Shown: positions 54,042-63,082 of the stretch, one piece after another | Layout: every line of letters starts with the position of its first letter | Position numbering within the stretch: the stretch's first letter is position 1 | NCBI RefSeq assembly: GCF_004122145.1 | Contig: NZ_SBKQ01000007.1 | Location: forward strand, 1 to 64,000 | From: Flavobacterium piscinae | GTDB taxonomy: Bacteria; Bacteroidota; Bacteroidia; Flavobacteriales; Flavobacteriaceae | DNA: 64,000 bases | Reading direction: 5' to 3' | Program-made: the position numbers and the translations under genes | The notes under the pieces: generated by a model | Told to the model about the DNA's origin: nothing | Database searches by the model: none | Seen by the model: the letters and a program-made list of their open reading frames with translations, nothing else

Positions 54042-55705
54042 TGAACTCCCAAACCAAAAAAAACATACTCCCGCTTTTACTGCTTTTTTTTGTACTAATT
54101 TTACTAAACATTGCAGGAAATTTTTATTTCAAACGATTTGATTTAACACAAGATAAACGTTATACTTTATCAGAAAGCACCATCAAACTCATTGAAAATA
54201 TTCAAGAACCCGTTTTTATTGATGTGTTTTTAGATGGAAATTTTCCACCCGAATTCAAACGTCTGCAGAATGAAACGAGACAGATTTTAGAAGAATTTCG
54301 TAGTCATAATTCTAATCTAATTTTTCAATTCACCAATCCGTTAGAAGATGAAAGCCAAGCTCAGCAATATGTTGAAGAGTTGATTAAGTTGGGATTCATG
54401 CCGACCAACATTAACAGCAACAAAAAAGGTAAAAAAGAAGTAATCCAAATTTTTCCTTGGGCGATTGCCAATCAGAATGAAAAATCGGTTCGTGTACCAC
54501 TTTTGATTAATAATTTTGGAAGTTCTCCTTCGGAAAACATCAATAGTTCTGTACAATTATTGGAATTTGCTTTTGCCGATGCAATTACTAAAATCACCAC
54601 CGAAAAAAAGAAACGAATTGCGGTTTTAAAAGGAAACGGAGAATTGGCAGACAAATACCAAGCTGATTACCTCTTGAATTTGAAAGAATACTATCAATTA
54701 GGTGAATTTAATTTAGATTCCTTGCAAGACAATCCGCAAAAAATTCTGGAAAACCTGAATCGTTTTGATGCTGCTCTTATCGTGAAACCCACTGAAGCCT
54801 TTTCGGATAGTGAAAAATACATCTTAGATCAATTTGTGATGAATGGTGGAAAAAGTATGTGGTTGATTGATAAAGTGGTGGCCGACATTGATTCGCTTCA
54901 AAATGAAAACAATGCAACATTGGCATTTCCGAGAGAATTGAATTTGGATGATTTATTCTTTAAATATGGCGTTCGAATCAATTATCAATTGGTGCAGGAT
55001 TTACTTTCAACACCTATTACGGCTCAGTCTGCTCAAGGTGACGTTCCAATTGATTGGTTATATTCTCCCATTATTAAATCAAATAATAATCATACGATTA
55101 ATAAAAACATCAACCTAATAAAATTAGAATTTACAAATACAATTGATACATTGAAAAATGGAATCAAAAAAACGATACTTCTCAAAAGTTCTCCACAATC
55201 AAAAGTAGTTGGTGCACCACTTCAATTAAATTTGTATGAATTCATGGAAGAATTAGACGAGCAATCGTATAACAAAGGAAATCAAAATTTAGGTGTTCTT
55301 TTGGAAGGAAAATTTAATTCAGGATTTAAAAACAGGGTGAAACCTTTTGCTCTTTCTTCCAATTTAGACAACGGAAAAGAAAACAAAATGATTATCATTG
55401 CCGATGGCGATATTGTCAATTACAACTACGTAAATAAAAAACCATTAAACGGCGGCATCGACCAATGGACACAACAGATTTATGGTAACAAAGAATTTTT
55501 GTTGAATGCCATGAACTATCTATTGGATGACAGCGGACTTATTAACATTAGAAACAAAGAAGTAAAATTGGCTTTTCTCGACAAAGAAAAAGTAGAGAAA
55601 GATTATACCTTTATTCAACTGTTAACTGTTGGGTTACCAATACTGTTCTTATTTCTTTTTGCAACTTTATTCGCTTACTTACGAAAAAGAAAATATGCTC
55701 GATAG
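54041..55705 (+). CDS. gldG: Gliding motility ABC transporter auxiliary protein GldG
   Basis: The 554-residue protein is anchored by helices at about 9-28 and 525-545 with a large extracytoplasmic GATase-like domain between them. Motifs: RFDLTQDKRYTLSESTI near 31-47, PVFIDVFLDGNFPPEF, FPWAIANQNEKSVRVPLLIN and, at the C-terminal side, NGGIDQWTQQIYGNKEFLLN. This layout is that of GldG. It follows gldF with overlapping stop and start codons, and dnaN follows after 72 bases. Confidence 0.93.
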   Translation: MNSQTKKNILPLLLLFFVLILLNIAGNFYFKRFDLTQDKRYTLSESTIKLIENIQEPVFIDVFLDGNFPPEFKRLQNETRQILEEFRSHNSNLIFQFTNPLEDESQAQQYVEELIKLGFMPTNINSNKKGKKEVIQIFPWAIANQNEKSVRVPLLINNFGSSPSENINSSVQLLEFAFADAITKITTEKKKRIAVLKGNGELADKYQADYLLNLKEYYQLGEFNLDSLQDNPQKILENLNRFDAALIVKPTEAFSDSEKYILDQFVMNGGKSMWLIDKVVADIDSLQNENNATLAFPRELNLDDLFFKYGVRINYQLVQDLLSTPITAQSAQGDVPIDWLYSPIIKSNNNHTINKNINLIKLEFTNTIDTLKNGIKKTILLKSSPQSKVVGAPLQLNLYEFMEELDEQSYNKGNQNLGVLLEGKFNSGFKNRVKPFALSSNLDNGKENKMIIIADGDIVNYNYVNKKPLNGGIDQWTQQIYGNKEFLLNAMNYLLDDSGLINIRNKEVKLAFLDKEKVEKDYTFIQLLTVGLPILFLFLFATLFAYLRKRKYAR

Positions 55706-55724
55706 ATGTTAATAAAATACTTTT

Positions 55725-55752
55725 TTTGTTTCAATACTTACCTTTATATTTG
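55725..55752 (+). promoter_or_regulatory. Promoter of dnaN (TTTG, 16 bases, TATATTTG)
   Basis: TTTG at 55725-55728 and a perfect TATATTTG at 55745-55752 are 16 bases apart, close to the consensus pair. The dnaN ATG is 25 bases after the box. Confidence 0.65.
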
Positions 55753-55777
55753 TGGGATATAAAAAATAAAAACCGAA

Positions 55778-56896
55778 ATGAAGTTTATAGTATCGAGTTC
55801 GTATTTATTAAAGCAACTACAAGTATTAGGTAGTGTGATTAACAGCAGCAATACGTTACCAATTTTAGATAATTTCTTATTCGAATTAGACAATAATCAG
55901 TTGATTGTTTCTGCTTCTGATTTAGAAACCACGATGTCTGCCACACTTGAAATAGACAGCAAAAGCGAAGGAAGTGTCGCGGTACCAGCGAAATTATTAT
56001 TAGAAATTCTAAAAACATTTCCGGAACAACCTTTAACATTTACAGTTGAAGAAAATAACACTATCGAAATCAGTTCTAATTCCGGAAAATATGCCTTGGC
56101 TTACGCCGCTGGTGAAGAATTTCCTAAAGCAGTTGTGTTAGATGATCCTTCTTCCACGATTGTTCCAGCCGAAGTATTAGCAACAGCCATCAGTAAAACT
56201 ATTTTTGCTGCCGGAAACGATGATTTACGTCCGGTAATGTCTGGAGTTTTCTTCCAATTTTCTCCGGAAGGATTAATTTTTGTGGCAACTGATGCTCATA
56301 AATTAGTAAAGTATTCCCGCACTGACGTCAAAGCTTCTGAAGTAGCCGATTTTATTATGCCAAAAAAACCTTTAAATATTTTGAAAGGTATTTTAGGAAC
56401 CTCCGATAGCGAAGTGAAAATTGAATACAACGACAGTAACGCTGTTTTCTCATTTGACAATTATATGTTGGTTTGTCGTTTGATTGATGGAAAATATCCA
56501 AACTATGAAGCCGTAATTCCAAAGGAAAATCCAAATAAATTGCACATCGACAGAACGCAATTTTTAAGTTCAGTTCGTCGTGTGGCCATTTTTTCCAACA
56601 AAACAACACACCAAATTCGTCTTAAAATTGCAGGAACCGAATTAAATATTTCGGCAGAAGATATTGACTACTCCAACAAAGCTGAAGAAAGATTAACGTG
56701 TGATTATCAAGGTGATGATATGCAGATTGGTTTCAATTCTCGCTTTTTAACAGAAATGTTGAACAACCTTCAATCTGATGAAATTCAATTGGAAATGTCG
56801 TTGCCAAACCGTGCCGGAATTCTAACTCCTGTTGACGGATTAGATGAAGGCGAAATAATTACGATGTTAGTTATGCCGGTAATGCTAAATAATTAA
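55778..56896 (+). CDS. dnaN: DNA polymerase III beta sliding clamp
   Basis: The 372-residue protein is the ring-shaped processivity clamp, with three similar domains of about 120 residues. Typical blocks: LLKQLQVLGSVINSSNTLPI and LDNFLFELDNNQLIVSASDLET in domain 1, TDAHKLVKYS in domain 2, and the C-terminal TMLVMPVMLNN, which matches the conserved MPMRL position. Only one dnaN copy is seen. It has its own promoter and terminator, and is not next to dnaA. Confidence 0.96.
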   Translation: MKFIVSSSYLLKQLQVLGSVINSSNTLPILDNFLFELDNNQLIVSASDLETTMSATLEIDSKSEGSVAVPAKLLLEILKTFPEQPLTFTVEENNTIEISSNSGKYALAYAAGEEFPKAVVLDDPSSTIVPAEVLATAISKTIFAAGNDDLRPVMSGVFFQFSPEGLIFVATDAHKLVKYSRTDVKASEVADFIMPKKPLNILKGILGTSDSEVKIEYNDSNAVFSFDNYMLVCRLIDGKYPNYEAVIPKENPNKLHIDRTQFLSSVRRVAIFSNKTTHQIRLKIAGTELNISAEDIDYSNKAEERLTCDYQGDDMQIGFNSRFLTEMLNNLQSDEIQLEMSLPNRAGILTPVDGLDEGEIITMLVMPVMLNN

Positions 56897-56917
56897 ATTA
56901 AAATCCCTATACGAATC

Positions 56918-56952
56918 AACCGCAATTTCAAAATGAAATTGCGGTTTTTTTA
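56918..56952 (+). terminator. Rho-independent terminator after dnaN
   Basis: A 13-bp perfect stem (56918-56930 with 56934-56946) with a 3-base loop is followed by a T-run. Confidence 0.9.
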
Positions 56953-57050
56953 TTAGTTAAGTCTTTTATTAAAAGAAGTATAGAATAAATTTTAACCATC
57001 TTACTTAAGCTAAAAAATCAAAAAATAACGATTATAAAGTTTTAAGCTAT

Positions 57051-57893
57051 TTACTCTAAACTACTCTCATGAATAGCTAACAAAGGTATTTGTACGTGAT
57101 AAGATAATTTTTGCGTAAGACTTTGTTTGAACAATTCTTCAAAAAATCCTCGTTTATAATTGAGCATTGCCAACATATCAACGTTATAAGAATCTACAAA
57201 ACGGAGTATTGTTTGTTGTACATTTTCATCTTCTATAATATGAAAAACAACTTTTTCGTCTTTGAGGAGAAATTTCCAATCTTCGATAATTACCGGATTT
57301 ACGTCTGTTTTTTTTGTCTTTACATATAAACAGTGAACTTTTGCATCAAATAGCTTCGCCAATTTAATCACTTTTTTAAGAGCTTTTAAATCTTTTTCAC
57401 GGAATCTGGTTGTGAAAACAATATTTTGTATACCATTATATTCAGAACTTTGTGGAACTCCAATTACATAAGCTTCTAATTCTGTCATCACACTTCCGGT
57501 ATTTGAACCTAAAAAAGTTTCTTTGAGTCCGGTTGCTCCTTTGGTTCCCATCACTACATAATCAATATTTTCCTCTTTTGTAACTTTTTTAATTGTCCAA
57601 ATGAGATCGCCATGCTTTAGAATATTACTGATTTTAACGTGACCTAACTTATGTTTCTCCGCGATTTCACGAAGCAATGGAATTTGGTCTTTAAAATTTT
57701 CAAAATTTTCTAATTCAATACTATCATAAACTTCTTTGAGTGTGTTAGGCAAACCTCCCATGTGAAGTTGCGGAAGTTCGTAAGCATGAAGCGTAATCAA
57801 CTCTGCTTTTATTGCATCAGCTAATTTTAGAGCATAAACAAAAGCATTATTAGACGCTTCTGAAAAATCGGTTGGAAAAAGTATACGTTTCAT
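57051..57893 (-). CDS. Universal stress protein, tandem UspA domains
   Basis: The 280-residue protein carries two Usp domains. The first (residues 1-145) starts MKRILFPTDFSEASNNAFVY and has the ATP-binding GTKGATGLKETFLGSNTGSV. The second (about 150-280) starts NIVFTTRFREKDLKALKKV, but its glycine loop is degenerate (LNYKRGFFEELFKQS), so only the first site probably binds nucleotide. It stands alone; the 226 bases upstream (57894-58119) hold no gene I can support. Confidence 0.92.
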   Translation of the reverse strand: MKRILFPTDFSEASNNAFVYALKLADAIKAELITLHAYELPQLHMGGLPNTLKEVYDSIELENFENFKDQIPLLREIAEKHKLGHVKISNILKHGDLIWTIKKVTKEENIDYVVMGTKGATGLKETFLGSNTGSVMTELEAYVIGVPQSSEYNGIQNIVFTTRFREKDLKALKKVIKLAKLFDAKVHCLYVKTKKTDVNPVIIEDWKFLLKDEKVVFHIIEDENVQQTILRFVDSYNVDMLAMLNYKRGFFEELFKQSLTQKLSYHVQIPLLAIHESSLE

Positions 57894-58119
57894 ATTCGTT
57901 AGTTTTTTAGTTTTTAGTTATCGGTTACAATTCTTTATTGCCGGGAATTCTTCTAATATTATTCAGAGTAAAGTTAGTCATTAAGATTCAATTTTAAACT
58001 GATAATTGTCAGTTATAACATTTAATTAAGATGAGAAACAAAAAGCTCATTATAATAAAATAAGCCTTTCTCACTTGTCAATTCTGCTATTATTACTATT
58101 TTTGATAAAATTTACTTTT

Positions 58120-59085
58120 ATGCTTAAAGTTGGCGTTTTGGGTGCCGGGCACCTAGGAAAAATACACTTGCGGTTACTCAATCAATCTTCCAAATACGAA
58201 TTAGTTGGCTTTTATGATGAAAATGCTGAATATGCTGAGAAAATTGCAGCCGAATTTGGCTATAAACGGTTTGATACGATTGCCAAATTGATTCACGCCG
58301 TGGATGTGATTGACATTGTGACTCCTACCCTTTCTCATTATAAATGTGCTAAGGTTTCGATTAAATCGGGGAAACATGTTTTCATTGAAAAACCGATTTC
58401 TACCACGGTTGAAGAAGCGGAAGAAATCATTACTTTAGCAAAAGAATACAATGTTAAAGGCCAGGTTGGTCATGTAGAGCGATTTAATCCGGCTTTTATT
58501 GCCGTGAAAAATCAAATTGACAATCCAATGTTTATTGAAACGCATCGTTTGGCTGAATTTAATCCTCGAGGAACGGATGTTCCGGTGGTTTTGGATTTGA
58601 TGATTCACGATATTGATGCGATTTTGAGTGTGGTGAAATCGAAAGTAAAAGCGGTTCATGCCAGTGGTGTTTCAGTGTTGAGTCAGTCTCCGGATATTGC
58701 CAATGCTCGAATTGAGTTTGAAAATGGTTGTGTGGCGAATGTAACTTCGAGCCGCATATCAATGAAAAATATGCGGAAATCACGCTTTTTTCAAAAAGAT
58801 GCCTACATCTCAGTGGACTATTTGGACAAAATCTGTGAAGTGGTAAAAATGAAAGACGCACCAGAAGTTCCAGGTGATTTTGATATGATTTTACAAAATG
58901 CGGAAGGCGAGAAAAAACAAATCTATTTTGACAATCCGGAGGTTTCAATGAACAATGCCATTTTGGATGAATTGGAAACGTTTGCCGATGCAATCAACAA
59001 CAATACCACTCCAGTGGTGACGTTAGAAGATGGAACGGAAGCGTTGCGAGTGGCGTATATGATTATTGATTCGATGGAAAAATAA
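58120..59085 (+). CDS. Gfo/Idh/MocA family NAD(P)-dependent oxidoreductase
   Basis: The 321-residue protein has a Rossmann domain beginning MLKVGVLGAGHLGKIHLRLL and the family EKP motif in HVFIEKPISTTVEEAEEI near 87-105. The second half is the alpha/beta sheet domain with GHVERFNPAF and MIHDIDAILSVV, giving a conserved His-containing substrate site. I chose ATG 58120; an extension to 58075 is a hydrophobic run of Leu that does not belong to the fold. Substrate unknown. Confidence 0.9.
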   Translation: MLKVGVLGAGHLGKIHLRLLNQSSKYELVGFYDENAEYAEKIAAEFGYKRFDTIAKLIHAVDVIDIVTPTLSHYKCAKVSIKSGKHVFIEKPISTTVEEAEEIITLAKEYNVKGQVGHVERFNPAFIAVKNQIDNPMFIETHRLAEFNPRGTDVPVVLDLMIHDIDAILSVVKSKVKAVHASGVSVLSQSPDIANARIEFENGCVANVTSSRISMKNMRKSRFFQKDAYISVDYLDKICEVVKMKDAPEVPGDFDMILQNAEGEKKQIYFDNPEVSMNNAILDELETFADAINNNTTPVVTLEDGTEALRVAYMIIDSMEK

Positions 59086-59091
59086 TAATTT

Positions 59092-59167
59092 GTTTCAGGT
59101 TTCAAGTTTCAGGTTATTTAAAAACCTGAAACTTGAAACCTGAAACTTCAGACCTGAAACTTGAAAC
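59092..59167. repeat. Perfect 23-bp inverted repeat plus a third arm
   Basis: Bases 59092-59114 are exactly complementary to 59124-59146, with loop TATTTAAAA. A third partial copy of the second arm follows at 59151-59167 and could form an alternative stem. The words are GTTTCAG and GTTTCAA. It begins 7 bases after the oxidoreductase stop. No T-run follows the stem, so it is not a standard terminator, though it may stabilise the 3' end or end transcription in another way. Confidence 0.85.
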
Positions 59168-59186
59168 AAAAAACTAAACACACATA

Positions 59187-60077
59187 ATGAAAACAATCGC
59201 AGTAATTGGAGCAGGAACGATGGGTAACGGAATTGCCCACACCTTTGCTCAAAGCGGATTTACCGTAAAACTTATTGATATTTCTGAAAAATCATTGGAA
59301 AAAGGAATGGCGACCATTGCTTCTAACTTGGATAGAATGGTGGCAAAAGGAACGATTTCGGAAGACGACAAACACAAAACCATTTCCAATATTATCACGT
59401 ACACCGATATTAAAGATGGTGTGGTGGGAACCGATTTAGTAGTAGAAGCTGCTACCGAAAATGTAGGTTTAAAAATGAATATTTTCAAACAACTGAGCGA
59501 GGTTTGCGACCACAAGGTGATTTTAGCCACGAATACTTCATCAATTTCTATCACCCAAATTGCCGCTCAGGTGGTGCATCCGGAACGTGTAATTGGGATG
59601 CATTTTATGAATCCGGTGCCGATTATGAAATTGGTTGAAATCATTCGCGGGTACAACACTTCGGATAAAGTGACCAAAATCATTATGGATTTATCCGTAA
59701 AATTAGGTAAAACACCAACGGAAGTGAATGACTATCCCGGTTTTGTAGCGAATCGAATTTTAATGCCAATGATTAATGAATCGATTGAAACCTTATACAA
59801 CGGAGTAGCCGGTGTACAAGAAATTGATACGGTGATGAAATTAGGAATGGCTCACCCAATGGGACCTTTACAACTAACTGATTTTATTGGTTTAGATGTT
59901 TGTCTTTCGATTTTGAATGTGATGTATGATGGATTCAAAAATCCTAAATACGCACCTTGTCCACTTTTAGTAAATATGGTAATGGCCGGAAAATTAGGTG
60001 TAAAATCCGGAGAAGGATTTTATGATTATTCGGAAAGTAAGAAGGCGGAGAAAGTTTCAAAACAGTTTTTAAAATAA
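59187..60077 (+). CDS. 3-hydroxybutyryl-CoA dehydrogenase
   Basis: The 296-residue protein has the NAD loop VIGAGTMGNGIAHTFAQSG at 6-24 and Asp31 for NAD. The catalytic pair His139 and Glu151 is in GMHFMNPVPIMKLVEII. The C-terminal helical domain has DYPGFVANRILMPMINE and GPLQLTDFIGLDVCL. The enzyme interconverts acetoacetyl-CoA and 3-hydroxybutyryl-CoA in short-chain fatty acid metabolism. Single-domain length fits the bacterial Hbd/PaaH type. A strong terminator follows 13 bases after the stop. Confidence 0.94.
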   Translation: MKTIAVIGAGTMGNGIAHTFAQSGFTVKLIDISEKSLEKGMATIASNLDRMVAKGTISEDDKHKTISNIITYTDIKDGVVGTDLVVEAATENVGLKMNIFKQLSEVCDHKVILATNTSSISITQIAAQVVHPERVIGMHFMNPVPIMKLVEIIRGYNTSDKVTKIIMDLSVKLGKTPTEVNDYPGFVANRILMPMINESIETLYNGVAGVQEIDTVMKLGMAHPMGPLQLTDFIGLDVCLSILNVMYDGFKNPKYAPCPLLVNMVMAGKLGVKSGEGFYDYSESKKAEKVSKQFLK

Positions 60078-60090
60078 ATTTAAACTAATG

Positions 60091-60126
60091 ATTAAGTCGG
60101 AATACCAAAATTCCGACTTAATTTTT
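60091..60126 (+). terminator. Rho-independent terminator after the hydroxybutyryl-CoA dehydrogenase gene
   Basis: ATTAAGTCGGAAT (60091-60103) pairs perfectly with ATTCCGACTTAAT (60110-60122), and a run of five T ends at 60126. It starts 13 bases after the stop. It would overlap an ATG at 60088 of the next reading frame. Confidence 0.88.
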
Positions 60127-60135
60127 CCATCTATT

Positions 60136-60993
60136 TTGAAAATAACAAATCAACACAATGATGTTTTCATAACATCCAAACCTCAATCTGAAAATATAAA
60201 CAGGTACATTGCTTATTACTATTTTCATTATTCAACTGATGATGATTATAAAAAGAGTTTTATATTTTATCCAAACTATAAACATGCAATTACGGTTTAC
60301 AAAAATTCAGAAATTGAAATCATAAATGATCATTCGATTGTTAAACCTTGTATTGCTTCGGATTTAACCACTTTATATTCAATAAATAAAAATAAAAGTT
60401 TCAAAGTAACGATTGAAGGTAAATTTAACAAAATTGGTATAGTTTTTAATCCTTTGGGAATTAATCATTTTTTTACCGATTATTTGTCCACTTTTCTTAA
60501 AACTGAAATTGGAATTTTTCCACATTTTGGGAAAAAATTTAACTTAACATTAGAACGAGTTTTTCATGAAAATCAAACAGAAAACAAAGTTAAATTGTTG
60601 GATCAGTTTTTCGAGGAATCGCTTCAAACCTTCAATGAAACGGTAATAAAAAAAGCCATTGGAGAAATTATAATTTCTAATGGTGGAATTAAAGTTGATG
60701 AACTTTCAAAAAAAATAAATGTAAATAGAAAAACGTTACTTCGTCAATTTCAAAAACATGTGTTGATGTCGGTAGAGGAATATCGAAAAATGGTAATGTT
60801 TAGACAAGCTTTCAATTATTTTCAAGAAAACAAAAATCAATCTAATTTAACTGAAATTGCTTTGTTTAGTATGTATTATGATCAAGCTCATTTTATTAAA
60901 CATTTCAAAGCTATTACAAACGAAACTCCCTCAACCCTTCTCAATAAAATTTCCAAAATTGGTAATGAAGATACCTATTGGTATTTTGATTAA
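60136..60993 (+). CDS. AraC family transcriptional regulator
   Basis: The frame encodes about 286 residues from TTG 60136, or 302 codons from ATG 60088. The C-terminal 95 residues hold the double helix-turn-helix of AraC regulators: IKVDELSKKINVNRKTLLRQ and LTEIALFSMYYDQAHFIKHF. The N-terminal 190 residues resemble the sensor part found in DUF6597-type members (NRYIAYYYFHYS). I prefer the TTG start because the ATG at 60088 lies directly before and under a strong terminator hairpin. If the ATG is used, the hairpin would be in the coding region. A target gene cannot be named; the beta-barrel gene downstream is a candidate. Confidence 0.82.
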   Translation: MKITNQHNDVFITSKPQSENINRYIAYYYFHYSTDDDYKKSFIFYPNYKHAITVYKNSEIEIINDHSIVKPCIASDLTTLYSINKNKSFKVTIEGKFNKIGIVFNPLGINHFFTDYLSTFLKTEIGIFPHFGKKFNLTLERVFHENQTENKVKLLDQFFEESLQTFNETVIKKAIGEIIISNGGIKVDELSKKINVNRKTLLRQFQKHVLMSVEEYRKMVMFRQAFNYFQENKNQSNLTEIALFSMYYDQAHFIKHFKAITNETPSTLLNKISKIGNEDTYWYFD

Positions 60994-60998
60994 TTAAA

Positions 60999-61026
60999 TT
61001 GTCTCAATTATACAATTTTACATTTA
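60999..61026 (+). promoter_or_regulatory. Candidate promoter of the beta-barrel gene
   Basis: TTG at 60999-61001 and TACATTTA at 61019-61026 are 17 bases apart. The ATG is 47 bases after the box. Confidence 0.45.
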
Positions 61027-61073
61027 TTCCACAGATTAATTTTGTCAATAAATAACCCTTTAATTTATTAGAC

Positions 61074-61694
61074 ATGAAAAATTTATTTTTTACTATGATT
61101 ACTTTAATGTCAACTGTAATAATGAGTGGACAAGAAACTGAAAAAAAACATTCCTATGGATTTTTGGCTAATGCAAAACTTGGATTTGCAAAACTAAAAC
61201 AAAGTGGTTTTGTAACAATCAATGGAAACGTCAATTCCGGAGATTTTCATTTTTTTTACAGCTTACCCTCCGGAACATACTTTAGTGGTGGAATTGGACT
61301 GTTGGAATTTAGTGCAAACGGAGTTTCCGGTGGAGAAAGTTATGCACTTGAGCATAGCTATCTTAGAATTCCTTTGTACATTAATCGTTCTGTTTCCATC
61401 TTTAAAGAGCAAGCCAACAATAAAATTAATGCATACGCTGGTATTGGTATTTATGGTAATACTTTATTAAAAGAAGAGATTCAAACATTAACCACTACTT
61501 TTGAAGAAAAAAATAGGGGTTGGAATTTCGGTTTAGGATTTAATATTGGTCTAACTTTTGAAGTTAATGATTATATGACATTGGGTCTTGGATTTGATAC
61601 TCAATCTGATTTAACTAAAATGAAAAAAGATGATGTAGAAAGGAAATTAGAGGCAATTAATACTGTCAATTTTATTTACAAATTAAATTTTTAA
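61074..61694 (+). CDS. Outer-membrane beta-barrel protein
   Basis: The 206-residue protein has a signal peptide (about 1-19, MKNLFFTMITLMSTVIMSG) and amphipathic strands (YLRIPLYINRSVSI, NAYAGIGIYGNTLL, GWNFGLGFNIGLTF, YMTLGLGFDTQSDL), ending NFIYKLNF. It is a small OmpX/PorT-like barrel without a recognised function. It has its own promoter and a strong hairpin follows. It lies next to the AraC gene, which may control it. Confidence 0.82.
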   Translation: MKNLFFTMITLMSTVIMSGQETEKKHSYGFLANAKLGFAKLKQSGFVTINGNVNSGDFHFFYSLPSGTYFSGGIGLLEFSANGVSGGESYALEHSYLRIPLYINRSVSIFKEQANNKINAYAGIGIYGNTLLKEEIQTLTTTFEEKNRGWNFGLGFNIGLTFEVNDYMTLGLGFDTQSDLTKMKKDDVERKLEAINTVNFIYKLNF

Positions 61695-61736
61695 AATCTT
61701 TTGGAGATATAAAATTTTACAAATTGTTTAGGGTAT

Positions 61737-61785
61737 AAACCGTAGAATTACAAACTAAATATTGTAATTTTACGGTTTAGTTTTT
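61737..61785 (+). terminator. Terminator hairpin after the beta-barrel gene
   Basis: A 17-bp stem with one mismatch (about 61737-61753 with 61762-61778) is followed by a T-run up to 61785. The DUF1015 ATG is only 6 bases further, so the hairpin also forms most of that gene's leader. Confidence 0.8.
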
Positions 61786-61791
61786 AATGAA

Positions 61792-63009
61792 ATGAGTAAA
61801 ATAATCCCCTTCAAAGCTGTTCGTCCCACTGCGGATAAAGTGGGTTTGGTTACATGCAGAAATTACGATGATTACAGTTCTGCTGAGTTGGCGGCTTGGT
61901 TGAGTTTTAATCCGTATTCGTTTTTGCATGTGATTCATCCGGCATATGTGCATTCGCAAAAAATCACGTTGGATAAACGGTTTAAAGGTGTGGCTCATAA
62001 ATACCAAGATTTTAAGAACGATGGTGTTTTTGTTGAAGAAGAAAAGCCAGTATTTTTTGTGTACGAAATTCAAACGAAAACCAATTCTTTTACCGGAATT
62101 GTGGCCGGAACCTCCATTGACGATTATAAAAACAATATCATCAAAAAACACGAAGACACGTTGCAATATCGTGTGGAATTATTTAAAGATTATTTGTATC
62201 AAACGGGTTTTAATACCGAACCGGTTTTGATTACTTATCCTGACAATTCTTTAATTAATCAATGGATAGCAGAAAAGAAAAAAAATGTTCCACTTTACAA
62301 TTATGCTACCACCAACAAAGAGAAACATCAATTGTGGAAAATTGATAATGAAGAAGATATTCAGTGGTTGCAACAACAGTTTGAACAAATTCCGGAACTG
62401 TATATCGCGGATGGGCATCATCGTTCGGCTTCGGCAGAATTATTACATGACGAATTTAAAGCTGAAGGAAATGAGAAACTAAACTATTTCATGAGTTTTC
62501 TAATTGCTGAAAGCGAAATAAAAATTTATGAATTCAATCGAATTATCCGGGACTTGAATGGTTTTGAAATCAATGACTTTTTAGCTCAATTAGAGGAGCA
62601 TTTCATCATCAAAAACAAAGAACAAGAATTGTGGAAACCCCAAAGTAAGTTTGAATTTGGGATGTATTTGGATGGGAATTTTTATGCTCTTTTTTACAAA
62701 TTAGAGAACAATAATCCTTCCATTTTGGAAAACTTGGATGCTCAAATTTTATATGATAAAGTCTTGCATCCGTTACTTGGAATAGAAGATTTACGCAACG
62801 ATGAACGCATTGAATACATTCCGGGAAAACAATCAGTTTTAACCATCAAAGAGTTAATAGACGAAGGCGAATTTGAAGTAGGTTTTATGCTTTATCCTTC
62901 GGATATTTCTGAAATTAAAGCCTTAGCGGATAACAATTTGATTATGCCACCGAAGAGTACCTATATTGAACCGAAGTTTAGGAGTGGGTTGATGGTGTAT
63001 GAATTGTAG
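61792..63009 (+). CDS. DUF1015 family protein
   Basis: The 405-residue protein starts MSKIIPFKAVRPTADKVGLV and has the family blocks FLHVIHPAYVHSQKI, FFVYEIQT, and ELYIADGHHRSASAELL near 205 with the conserved His-His-Arg-Ser-Ala motif. DUF1015 proteins resemble an HTH-adjacent SpoOM-like group and are often found next to serA and serC in Bacteroidota; those genes are not here. The function is not established. Confidence 0.9.
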   Translation: MSKIIPFKAVRPTADKVGLVTCRNYDDYSSAELAAWLSFNPYSFLHVIHPAYVHSQKITLDKRFKGVAHKYQDFKNDGVFVEEEKPVFFVYEIQTKTNSFTGIVAGTSIDDYKNNIIKKHEDTLQYRVELFKDYLYQTGFNTEPVLITYPDNSLINQWIAEKKKNVPLYNYATTNKEKHQLWKIDNEEDIQWLQQQFEQIPELYIADGHHRSASAELLHDEFKAEGNEKLNYFMSFLIAESEIKIYEFNRIIRDLNGFEINDFLAQLEEHFIIKNKEQELWKPQSKFEFGMYLDGNFYALFYKLENNNPSILENLDAQILYDKVLHPLLGIEDLRNDERIEYIPGKQSVLTIKELIDEGEFEVGFMLYPSDISEIKALADNNLIMPPKSTYIEPKFRSGLMVYEL

Positions 63010-63082
63010 AGTAATGATTGATGATTAACGAATTTTGATTTAAGAAAATAGAATATAAACAAATATTATAAACATTTACGCC

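Noticed and set aside
58559..58993. Minus-strand reading frame of 144 codons
   Set aside because: It lies opposite the Gfo/Idh/MocA gene. Its Cys, His and Pro-rich product is typical of an antisense shadow.
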